Below are positions 1 through 7,411 of a stretch of DNA of 32,506 bases, piece by piece (the stretch's first letter is position 1; every line of letters begins with the position of its first letter). Source of the DNA: DATMNI01 sp035570275 (GTDB taxonomy: Bacteria; Acidobacteriota; Terriglobia; Bryobacterales; Bryobacteraceae); the NCBI GenBank assembly GCA_035570275.1, contig DATMNI010000420.1, positions 1-32,506 on the forward strand, in the 5' to 3' direction. Below the pieces are notes generated by a model. The model was not told where the DNA came from. It did no database searches and saw only the letters and a program-made list of their open reading frames with translations. Position numbers and translations under genes: made by a program.

Positions 1-192
1 TTCCGCCAATTCGATAAGAGCTGTCTCGGGACCGTCAATGAATTCGTCAGATCGAATGGGCTTCCGCTTACGATTTGGCAGTGTCGCGGCGCCGCGCCGC
101 TGATACACCCTTCTAGCCAGTTCGATCAGGTTGAGTTCGGAGTCCTGCTCCAGGGATATTGCGATCTCGATCGTGTATTCGATTGTGGTCAT
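1..192 (-). CDS. Hypothetical protein, 3' end outside window
   Basis: Leftward open frame of 64 codons that runs off the left edge, so only the N-terminal part is visible. It begins MTTIEYTIEIAIS and continues with a charged helix-like stretch containing ELNLIELARRVYQRR. The ATG at 192-190 is preceded on the minus strand by GAGG about ten bases upstream, a reasonable ribosome binding site. The N-terminus alternates polar and hydrophobic residues like a beta strand. I do not recognise the family. It lies outside the tRNA-derived repeat pair that starts at 300, so it may belong to the chromosomal side of the island boundary. Confidence 0.5.
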   Translation of the reverse strand, partial: MTTIEYTIEIAISLEQDSELNLIELARRVYQRRGAATLPNRKRKPIRSDEFIDGPETALIELAE

Positions 193-540
<348 letters not shown>

Positions 541-852
541 GTGACCACCACCTTCGCGACACAAATCGAGTTCGACGATCGAGGCATGGCCTGGATTGCC
601 GGGACGAAAGTGAAGGTAATCGAGGTTGTGCTGGACAAGATCGCTAACGGATCGAGTCCGGAAGAAATCCACTTTCAACACCCTAATCTGTCGTTGGCTC
701 AAATCCACGGCGCGCTGACCTATTATTATGAGAATCAGGATCAGGTCGATGAGCAGATCAGGTGCGGATTGGAAGAATCTGACAAGCTTGCCGTGCAACT
801 TTCCGACGCGGAATTCCGCCGCAAGTTGCTTGATCTGAAGCGATCTCGTTGA
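541..852 (+). CDS. DUF433 family protein, probable antitoxin
   Basis: A 103-residue protein of the DUF433 family, small helix-turn-helix-like proteins usually encoded just upstream of a DUF5615 PIN-like protein and thought to act as antitoxins. Family features are the early strand (IEFDDRGMAWIAGTKV), the helix around VVLDKIANGSSPEEI, and the segment HPNLSLAQIHGALTYYYENQ, which resembles the second half of a small winged domain. The GTG at 541 is preferred because MTTTFATQIEFD matches the usual start better than an upstream GTG at 505, which adds an arginine-rich tail. The stop overlaps the next gene by four bases (TTGA), so the two are translationally coupled. It lies inside the tRNA-bounded cassette and appears intact. 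The toxin-antitoxin role is inferred from family and neighbour. Confidence 0.8.
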   Translation: MTTTFATQIEFDDRGMAWIAGTKVKVIEVVLDKIANGSSPEEIHFQHPNLSLAQIHGALTYYYENQDQVDEQIRCGLEESDKLAVQLSDAEFRRKLLDLKRSR

Positions 853-1244
853 GCATATCGCTATACATGGAAGTGCACGTGCGACGTGCCGTCACTACCG
901 CTTTGCGCTTGCGTTCGATCGATGTGCTGACCGCCCAAGAGGATGGTTCAGCGGAATTGGCTGACGATGTATTATTGGAGCGGGCGACGGAACTCGGTCG
1001 CGTCCTCGTCTCGCAAGACGAGGACCTCCTCCACGAGGGAGCAAGATGGTTGAGCGAGGGCAAGGATTTCTCCGGCATCATCTACTCGCATCAATTGCGC
1101 ATTATGATCGGCCAGATGGTGGATGACCTTGAAATGATCGCCAGGGCAACATCTCAAGACGAGTGGTGGGGAAGATCGAATATCTGCCGCTTCGGTGAGC
1201 GTGCCTTGCTCGTACACCGCACCCCGTGGCGTCTCGGACTTTAA
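849..1244 (+). CDS. DUF5615 PIN-like protein, probable toxin, 3' end frameshifted
   Basis: Belongs to DUF5615, a PIN-like fold predicted to act as a nuclease toxin paired with DUF433. Recognisable segments are LYMEVHV (first acidic strand), IDVLTAQEDG, GRVLVSQDEDLL (second acidic site), and FSGIIYSHQLRIMIGQMVDDLEMIA. The start is TTG at 849, inside the TTGA overlap with the DUF433 stop. The first catalytic position, usually Asp in this family, is Glu here. The last residues of this frame are atypical; shifting by one base near 1168-1173 gives KIEYLPLR and a stop at 1196-1198, as expected for the family end. A one-base indel therefore probably altered the C-terminus. The core is intact, so activity cannot be ruled out. 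Confidence 0.75.
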   Translation: MSISLYMEVHVRRAVTTALRLRSIDVLTAQEDGSAELADDVLLERATELGRVLVSQDEDLLHEGARWLSEGKDFSGIIYSHQLRIMIGQMVDDLEMIARATSQDEWWGRSNICRFGERALLVHRTPWRLGL

Positions 1245-1807
1245 GCGCGTGAGACTGAGGCGACCGTGGGTTCACCACCCACGAGGTGTAGGGCGCTCTC
1301 GTAATCGCCACCGAAGTTTACGGGGTGATCTCTCTGATTCGATACTCTTCAGGCGTGTCTTCCCAAACAGCGTCCGGGCCTATTTCCAGAAGCGAAACGC
1401 GTCCGCGGTTCACGCCTTGAACTCGCCCGATCCAACACACGTCTGGATCGACCTGTTCGCGATGTATCGTCACCAACGGGAACGCCTTGCCAGCCGATAG
1501 AAGCAGGCCCTCGATGTTCGCCACATTAACACGTGGCTTCTTCAGCCGGCGTTCGCCCCGTTTTTTCAGCGCGGCCTCGGTAAAAGTGGCATACGGGTCA
1601 GGATTCAGGTCTTTGACATCGTTGATGCGAAAGCATTCGAAGCCGTCGAACCAGATGCGGTCGCTGACCAATGCGAGCAGAAAGAATTGTGGGCCAACAT
1701 CCAGCACATAGCCTAGGATCTTTGAAGACTCGAATCGCCGCGAGAAATCGAATGAACTCGCGGCGATGCATTGCGTCAACGAGTTTCGCTGCACGCTTCG
1801 TGGCCAT
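1241..1807 (-). pseudogene. Conserved hypothetical gene broken by two frameshifts
   Basis: The main open piece (1318 to about 1755) encodes a compact protein with FFLLALVSDRIWFDGFECFR, KKRGERRLKKPRVN and SAGKAFPLVTIHREQVDPDV. Two neighbouring frames complete it. A natural start, MATKRAAKLVDAMHRREFIRF, lies in another frame from 1807 and joins SRRFESSKILGYVL if one base near 1755 is removed. At the other end, adding one base near 1320 replaces the stop after REITP with VNFGGDYESALHLVGG and a stop at 1241-1243. The two outer frames share the same phase, so the gene carries two opposite one-base indels. The function is unknown; homologues as I recall them are uncharacterised Acidobacteriota proteins of about 185 residues. 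It faces the DUF433/DUF5615 pair. Confidence 0.6.
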
Positions 1808-1914
1808 TTCAAACTGCAGCACCTACTGTAGCAGCCTGAAACCGGCGGTGCGAGGCGGCGAGTAAGACATTGAAAGGCGGGGCGCGCCGCGACGGCCCGT
1901 CATTGGGCCCTCTT

Positions 1915-1959
1915 CCTGTCACGCCGGAGGTCGCGGGTTCGAACCCGTCGTCTCCGCCA
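1915..1959 (+). pseudogene. Second tRNA-Asp 3'-end copy, degenerate
   Basis: Repeats the anticodon loop CTGTCAC, variable region, T arm, acceptor 3' strand and CCA of the copy at 300-349. One C is missing in the T-stem 3' strand (GAACCCGTCG instead of GAACCCCGTCG) and one C in the acceptor is T. Similarity to the first copy starts near the anticodon loop; the 5' strand of the anticodon stem is already unrelated. It ends in the same CATTCCTT as the first copy. Confidence 0.7.
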
Positions 1960-1965
1960 TTCCTT

Positions 1966-2312
1966 ACCATCCCTTAGAGTTCATCTGATACGTTTTTCGC
2001 TGTTTTTTGACTGCGTGTGCAGTAGGCGCGCCACTAGATGCACTGTTGTGGTCCTCGCTGTTCCTCCGTGCCTCTTCGAGCCTTCTGGCAATCCGATCGA
2101 CCGTTCCGCGCTTAATATCCTAGCGTGCGTTGTCACAAAACCGGCCGCACCAACGTTATCGTTACTGAACACCAGTCACTGAACGCGAGTCACTCCCGTG
2201 CACACCAAACCACACCCGAAATCAGTCCAAACACTTTCGGCGGAATATCGTCATAGTATTACGTAGCTGTCTGCACGGGCCGTGCTGCGAGCGCATAAAG
2301 GAGATCAACCAG
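1966..2312. other. Intergenic leader of the TIGR03435-Oar-VWFA operon
   Basis: No convincing gene. A 63-codon leftward frame (1981-2172) has no recognisable domain and atypical composition; it could be an eroded integrase tail beside the tRNA remnant. The right part must hold the promoter for the operon starting at 2313. An AT-richer patch near 2245-2262 contains TAGTAT, a possible -10, but I see no matching -35. The ribosome binding site AAGGAG is at 2298-2303. Confidence 0.4.
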
Positions 2313-3323
2313 ATGAATCGAGCAATTGGCGCCGCTGGCCTGGCCGTTGGCATGGTCGTGGTTACGGCCGGCGCGGCTTTCGGTCAATCCGCAGCTACCC
2401 CGCTGTCCTTCGAAGTGGCCTCCATCAAGCCGGCCGCGCCTCCGGTGGACGGCCGGTTGATGGTCCGGATGGGCGGCGACCCGGGACGGCTGGACTACAA
2501 CAATGTCAGCATCAAAGACCTGATCCGGCAGGCCTATGGAGTGAAGGACTATCAGATTTCGGGTCCGGACTGGATGGCTTCGACTCGGTTCGACGTGGTG
2601 GCCAAGCTGCCCGCGGACACACCGAGATCCAAGGTCCCCGAGATGTTGCAGGCACTCCTGGCGGAACGCTTCAAAGTGACCATCCACCGCGAGACCAAGG
2701 AACTGCCGATGTACGCCCTGGTAGTGGGCAAGAACGGGCCAAAGATGAAGGAATCCGAGGTTGACCCCAACGCGCCGCCGCCCGGTGGTGGCCCCGGACC
2801 GGGCGGCCCTTCCGCCAACGGCGGCCCACCCATGGCAGGCGGAGGGGGCGGCCGGTCGGGAGACCTGCCGGCGGTCCGAATGGGCAAGGACGGCACGCCT
2901 CAATTCGCGCCCGGCCCCGGCCGCGGACCCATGATGCTGATGAACGGCCGCGGCCACCTGTCCGCCAAAATGATGAACATGGACGGGCTGGTCAACATGC
3001 TGGCACGGCAACTGGACCGCCCGGTGGTGGACCAGACCGGGCTCAAAGGCAACTACGATTTCGACCTGGATTATACCCCCGACGAAGGCCAACGCATGGG
3101 CATGCCGGGAATGCCGCCACCACCACCCGGAGGGGGAGGGACCGGAGGGGGAGGGACCGGAGGGGGTGAAGCTCACGTCCCGTCGGCCAGCAACCCCGAA
3201 GCCAACGGCGTCTCGCTCTTCACCGCCGTACAGTCGCAGCTCGGGCTCAAACTGGATGCCAAAAAGGGCGCGGTAGAGCTGATCGTGGTTGACCGCGTGG
3301 AGAAAATCCCCACCGAGAATTAA
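2313..3323 (+). CDS. TIGR03435 family secreted protein (first copy)
   Basis: A 336-residue exported protein of the TIGR03435 family, an Acidobacteriota-specific expansion of unknown function. The signal peptide covers about residues 1-25 and ends GAAFGQ. The family core follows: FEVASIKPA, then the segment with IKDLIRQAYGVKDYQISGP, then FDVVAKLP, LLAERFKVTIHRE and LPMYALVVGKNGPK, and a C-terminal repeat of the theme with GRPVVDQTGLKG-like sequence (here DRPVVDQTGLKG), YDFDLDYTP, and QLGLKLDAKKG. Two glycine/proline-rich insertions (about 152-180 and 266-287) make it longer than its neighbour; the second consists of 15-base tandem units at 3129-3168. AAGGAG sits nine bases before the ATG. First gene of a four-gene operon. 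Confidence 0.9.
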   Translation: MNRAIGAAGLAVGMVVVTAGAAFGQSAATPLSFEVASIKPAAPPVDGRLMVRMGGDPGRLDYNNVSIKDLIRQAYGVKDYQISGPDWMASTRFDVVAKLPADTPRSKVPEMLQALLAERFKVTIHRETKELPMYALVVGKNGPKMKESEVDPNAPPPGGGPGPGGPSANGGPPMAGGGGGRSGDLPAVRMGKDGTPQFAPGPGRGPMMLMNGRGHLSAKMMNMDGLVNMLARQLDRPVVDQTGLKGNYDFDLDYTPDEGQRMGMPGMPPPPPGGGGTGGGGTGGGEAHVPSASNPEANGVSLFTAVQSQLGLKLDAKKGAVELIVVDRVEKIPTEN

Positions 3324-3370
3324 CTACGCAGCCCAACCGGCGTCTAAGAGCTAAGGAGATCACTACGAAA

Positions 3371-4159
3371 ATGCGTACCATCTCAGTCGCCGGGCTCGTC
3401 CTGCTAGTGTCCGCTCAGGGATACGGTCAGCCCGCGGCGGGCCATGCGGAACAGGGGCAGGCTTTCGACGTGGCGTCCGTCAAAGTGAGCCAAATCGGCC
3501 GCGCTGGCGGCGAAGGCAGCCGGCGGGAGAAAGTGGACCATACGCCCGGCAGCCTGACCATGCGGAACGTCAGTCTGAAATCCGCGATCCAGTGGGCCTA
3601 CAACGTCAAGAATTACCAGGTTACAGGACCGGGCTGGCTGGAGACCGAACGCTACGACGTGGTCGGCAAGGCAGCCACCGAGGTGGGCGAAGACCAACTC
3701 CGGCTCATGCTGCAGACCCTGTTGACCGACCGGTTCAAGCTTGCCTTCCATCGCGAGGAGAAGGTGCTCCCGGTCTATGCGCTGGTGGTGGGAAAAGGCG
3801 GCCCCAAGTTCAAGGAGTCGGAAACCCAGGGCGAAATGACCATGCAGCCGGGCGGGCGGGGCAAGTTCACCGGCATAGCCCAGAGAATCACCATGGCGCA
3901 AGCCGTGGACATGCTGTCGCAATCGCCGCTGGGCCGCCCGGTGGTAGACGAGACCGGCCTCAAGGGCCGTTACGATATCACCATCGATGTGGCGGCGTAC
4001 CTGGGCAATGAGGACCAGATGAAGCAAATCCAGGCGGACCCGACGCAGCTCATCTTCAATGTCATCCAGGAGCAACTCGGGCTGAAGTTGGAACCGAAGA
4101 AGAGCACGGTTCAGATGCTGATCGTTGACGGGGCGGAAAAGGCCCCTACCGAGAACTGA
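3371..4159 (+). CDS. TIGR03435 family secreted protein (second copy)
   Basis: A 262-residue paralogue of the preceding protein with the same architecture: signal peptide to about residue 20, FDVASVKVS, LKSAIQWAYNVKNYQVTGPGW, YDVVGKA, LLTDRFKLAFHREEKVLPVYAL, and the C-terminal GRPVVDETGLKGRYDITID and QLGLKLEPKKS. It lacks the glycine/proline-rich insertions and has the usual family length. AAGGAG at 3353-3358 precedes the ATG by twelve bases. Both copies end in nearly the same way (EKIPTEN and EKAPTEN), pointing to tandem duplication. The 47-base gap from the first copy and continuation into the receptor gene suggest co-transcription. Function unknown; likely periplasmic. Confidence 0.9.
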   Translation: MRTISVAGLVLLVSAQGYGQPAAGHAEQGQAFDVASVKVSQIGRAGGEGSRREKVDHTPGSLTMRNVSLKSAIQWAYNVKNYQVTGPGWLETERYDVVGKAATEVGEDQLRLMLQTLLTDRFKLAFHREEKVLPVYALVVGKGGPKFKESETQGEMTMQPGGRGKFTGIAQRITMAQAVDMLSQSPLGRPVVDETGLKGRYDITIDVAAYLGNEDQMKQIQADPTQLIFNVIQEQLGLKLEPKKSTVQMLIVDGAEKAPTEN

Positions 4160-4165
4160 CACCAA

Positions 4166-4185
4166 CACAGCCAGGAATGGCTGTG
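4166..4185. repeat. Perfect 8-bp hairpin in the operon
   Basis: CACAGCCA (4166-4173), loop GGAA, TGGCTGTG (4178-4185). It lies between the second TIGR03435 gene and the receptor gene, and the first ATG of the receptor frame (4177) begins in its loop. Without a U-tract it is not a standard terminator. It could be an intergenic palindromic repeat or an RNA structure that lowers expression of the downstream genes. Confidence 0.6.
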
Positions 4186-7100
4186 CTACGGAGGAGTCGC
4201 ATTCTTACCTATTTGCGTTACTGCATTCTGGCCGGTTCAGTCCTCCTGAGCGTGGCCGCTGCCGAGCACCACGGCCAGGTCAAATTTAGCGGCCTGCCCG
4301 TACCCGGCGCCACCATTACGGCGGTCCAGGGCGACAAGAAGTTGGTCGCCATCACCGATCCGCAGGGCGATTATTCGTTCCCCAACCTGGCGGATGGCGT
4401 CTGGACCGTTCAAGTGGAGATGCTCTGCTTCGCCCCCCAAAAAGAGGACGTAGCCGTGGCGCCCGGCGCGCCCAATCCGATTTGGGAGTTGAAGCTGCTG
4501 CCGTTCGACGAAATCAAGGCATCGGCGCCGCCGCCACCGCCCAGCGCGCCGTCGCCAACCGCGGCTTCCACGGGACCCGCGACGGCATCTGCGACACCCG
4601 GGGCCGCTGGGGGACAGGCTATGCCTTCGCTTGCCGCCACCCTGCCCTCGGCCACGCTGCCGCCAGCCAAACCCGGCAAGAAGCCGCCTAAGAATAGCAA
4701 GGCCGCGGCGAATGGCAAGGCTACGGCCACCGCACAGGTCAACCCCCAGGCCGGATTTCAGCGTACCGATGTCAATGCGGCATCGAACGCGGCTCCGAAT
4801 GCGCCGGGCGACGCCGCGCCTCCACCGGGCGACGCCGCGCCCCCACCGGGCGACGCCGCTGCCCCAACCGCTGCCCCAAATGCCAACCAGACCGCATCCG
4901 AGGCCTTCGTGGTCAATGGCAGTGTCAGCAACGGCGTGGAGCGGCGCGCCATCGGCAACGCGCGCAAAGGCTCGGGTTCGATGTTTCGTGGCGACGCCAG
5001 CTTCATCATGGACAATTCCAACCTGGACGCCCGCACGTTTTCCATCACCGGCCAGGATACCGCCAAGCCGGCCTATGACAAACTGCGCTCTGGCGCCTCG
5101 CTGGGCGGCCCGCTCCTGATTCCGCATCTGATCCATGGCAACGGCCAGTTCTTTATCAATTACCAAATGACGCGCAACAGCACCGCCAGCACGGTGCCCG
5201 GCATCATGCCCGATGCCGCGGAACGCAGCGGCGATCTGTCCCACGTACTGAACCCGCTCGGCCAGCCGGTGCAGATCGTCGACCCATTGAACGGTGCGCC
5301 GTTCCCCGGCAACCTGATCCCGCAAAACCGCATCAGTCCGCAGGCCACGGCGCTGTTGAACCTGTACCCGCTGCCGAATTTCGCGTCCTCCCGTTACAAC
5401 TACCAGATCCCCCTTGTCGACATCCTCCATCAGGACGACCTGCAGGCGCGCGCCAACAAAACCCTCAACAACAAGAATTTCGTCAACGGCCTGTTCGCTT
5501 ACCGGAACAGCCGCGCCGACAGTCCGAGCATCCTCGGTTTCCTGGATACCACCGGCATCGCGGGCATCAACTCCAACGCCAGTTACCGGCATATCTTCAG
5601 CCAGCGGGTCAACCTGAATATCAATGTGCAGTACAGCCGGTTCGCCGTGCGCAGCGTCCCCTACTTCGCCAACCGCGTCAACGTGTCGGGCAGCGCCGGT
5701 ATCACCGGCAATAACCAGGAACCGGGAAACTGGGGGCCGCCCACGCTCTCTTTCGCCAGCGGCATCCAATCGCTCTCCGACGGGCAGCAGGCCGTCAACC
5801 GCAACCAGACCCTCGGATTCTCCCCAACTCTCATGTGGATTCGCCGGCCGCACAACATCACCATGGGAATGGACTACCGCCGGCAGCAGTTCAACGCGCT
5901 TTCGCAGCAGAACCCGCGCGGAACGTTCTCTTTTACCGGCGGCCCCGGGCAGGACTTTACCAGCTTTCTGCTGGGTATCCCGGACGCCAGTTCCATTGCC
6001 TTCGGGAACGCCGACAAGTACTTCCGATCAGCGATGTGGGACGCTTACTTCACCGACGATTGGCGCATCGGCCCTTCGCTGACCATTAACGCCGGCATGC
6101 GCTGGGAATACGGCTCGCCCATCACCGAAAAGTACGGCCGCCTGGTAAACCTGGATGTCGCTCCGGGCTGGGCGGCGGTAGCTCCGGTACTGGGCAGCAA
6201 TCCGGCCGGCCCGCTTACCAGCCAGCACTATCCGGACTCCCTGGTCCACCCCGATAAACACGGCTTTGAACCGCGCATTGCCATCGCCTGGCATCCATTC
6301 TTTGGATCGTCGCTGGTGGTTCGGGCCGGGTACGGCGTCTACTACAACACTTCGGTTTACCAGTCGATTGCCAGTCAGATGGCGCAACAATCGCCACTGT
6401 CCAAGAGCCTCAGCGTGGCCAACGGCCCGGGCAATCCGCTGACGCTGGCCAACGGGTTCAACGCCGCGCCCGGTTCCACGCCCAATACGTTCGCCATAGA
6501 CCCGAACTTCCTGGCCGGTTACGCGCAGAACTGGCAGTTGTCGGTGCAGCGCGACCTGCTGGAATCGATGGTAGTGACTGCGACTTACCTGGGCATCAAG
6601 GGAACGCGCGCGGTGCAGGTCTTCCTGCCCAACACGTACCCCATCGGCGCCGCCAATCCCTGCCCCACCTGCCCTTCGGGCTATGCGTACATGACCTCGA
6701 ACGGCAACTCCACGCGCGAGGCCGGCCAGTTGCAACTGCGCCGCCGCCTCCACAACGGCTTAACCGCCTCCCTGCAGTACACATACGCCAAAGCCTTCGA
6801 TGATGCGGCGTTGGGTGGCCGGGCGCAGGCCACCAGCGTGATCGCGCAGAACTGGCAAGATCTCAGCGCCGAGCGCGGGCCTTCCAGTTTCGACCAGCGC
6901 CACCTGGTGAACCTGCAGGCGCAGTTTACCACCGGGATCGGCGTCGCCGGGGGCACATTGCTGCGCGGCTGGAAGGGCGCGGCCTGGAAAGGCTGGACCT
7001 TCATCACGAACATCAGCGTGGGCAGCGGAATGCCGCTGAGCCCGATTCTACCGAGCGTGGTGAGGGGCACCGGGGTCAGCGGAACCAGCCGGCCCGACGT

Positions 7101-7407
7101 CACTGGCGCGCCGCTTTACGCTGCGCCCGCGGGCCTGTTCCTGAACCCGGCCGCTTACACAACGCCGGCCCCGGGCCAATGGGGCGATGCCGGCAGGTAT
7201 TCCATTGTGGGCCCCGGCCAGTTCGTGATGAACGCGTCCATGGGCCGCTCCTTTAGCAATTTCGACGTGCGCTTCGATTCCACCAACGTGCTCAACCACG
7301 TCACTTTCCCCAACTGGAACACCGTGGTGGGCAGCGGCAATTTCGGCCTGCCTAGCACCGCCAACGGGATGCGCAACCTGCAGGCCACCGTGCGGTGGAG
7401 GTTCTAA
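4177..7407 (+). CDS. Oar-like TonB-dependent outer-membrane receptor
   Basis: About 1,076 residues. Order: signal peptide (hydrophobic core ILAGSVLLSVAAA, ending near residue 29); carboxypeptidase-regulatory-like beta domain (about 30-108; VPGATITAVQGDKK, DPQGDYSFPNL); a long Ala/Pro/Lys linker (about 110-240) with a 21-base tandem repeat encoding GDAAPPP; a plug-like region (NGSVSNGVERR, FSITGQ, GASLGGPLLIPH); then an outer-membrane beta barrel to the C-terminal VRWRF, whose final Phe is typical of barrel proteins. Acidobacteriota use this Oar family in large numbers, probably for uptake of polymers or for surface assembly. The start is uncertain: ATG 4177 sits in a hairpin loop, whereas GGAGGAG at 4190-4196 would better serve a start downstream, such as TTG 4213, which still keeps a signal peptide. 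It ends four bases before the VWFA gene. Confidence 0.85.
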   Translation: MAVLRRSRILTYLRYCILAGSVLLSVAAAEHHGQVKFSGLPVPGATITAVQGDKKLVAITDPQGDYSFPNLADGVWTVQVEMLCFAPQKEDVAVAPGAPNPIWELKLLPFDEIKASAPPPPPSAPSPTAASTGPATASATPGAAGGQAMPSLAATLPSATLPPAKPGKKPPKNSKAAANGKATATAQVNPQAGFQRTDVNAASNAAPNAPGDAAPPPGDAAPPPGDAAAPTAAPNANQTASEAFVVNGSVSNGVERRAIGNARKGSGSMFRGDASFIMDNSNLDARTFSITGQDTAKPAYDKLRSGASLGGPLLIPHLIHGNGQFFINYQMTRNSTASTVPGIMPDAAERSGDLSHVLNPLGQPVQIVDPLNGAPFPGNLIPQNRISPQATALLNLYPLPNFASSRYNYQIPLVDILHQDDLQARANKTLNNKNFVNGLFAYRNSRADSPSILGFLDTTGIAGINSNASYRHIFSQRVNLNINVQYSRFAVRSVPYFANRVNVSGSAGITGNNQEPGNWGPPTLSFASGIQSLSDGQQAVNRNQTLGFSPTLMWIRRPHNITMGMDYRRQQFNALSQQNPRGTFSFTGGPGQDFTSFLLGIPDASSIAFGNADKYFRSAMWDAYFTDDWRIGPSLTINAGMRWEYGSPITEKYGRLVNLDVAPGWAAVAPVLGSNPAGPLTSQHYPDSLVHPDKHGFEPRIAIAWHPFFGSSLVVRAGYGVYYNTSVYQSIASQMAQQSPLSKSLSVANGPGNPLTLANGFNAAPGSTPNTFAIDPNFLAGYAQNWQLSVQRDLLESMVVTATYLGIKGTRAVQVFLPNTYPIGAANPCPTCPSGYAYMTSNGNSTREAGQLQLRRRLHNGLTASLQYTYAKAFDDAALGGRAQATSVIAQNWQDLSAERGPSSFDQRHLVNLQAQFTTGIGVAGGTLLRGWKGAAWKGWTFITNISVGSGMPLSPILPSVVRGTGVSGTSRPDVTGAPLYAAPAGLFLNPAAYTTPAPGQWGDAGRYSIVGPGQFVMNASMGRSFSNFDVRFDSTNVLNHVTFPNWNTVVGSGNFGLPSTANGMRNLQATVRWRF

Positions 7408-7411
7408 AAAC

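Noticed and set aside
4237..5853. 538-codon leftward frame opposite the receptor gene
   Set aside because: Arg/Gly/Val-rich composition expected from the antisense of a GC-rich gene; the rightward frame has clear domains.
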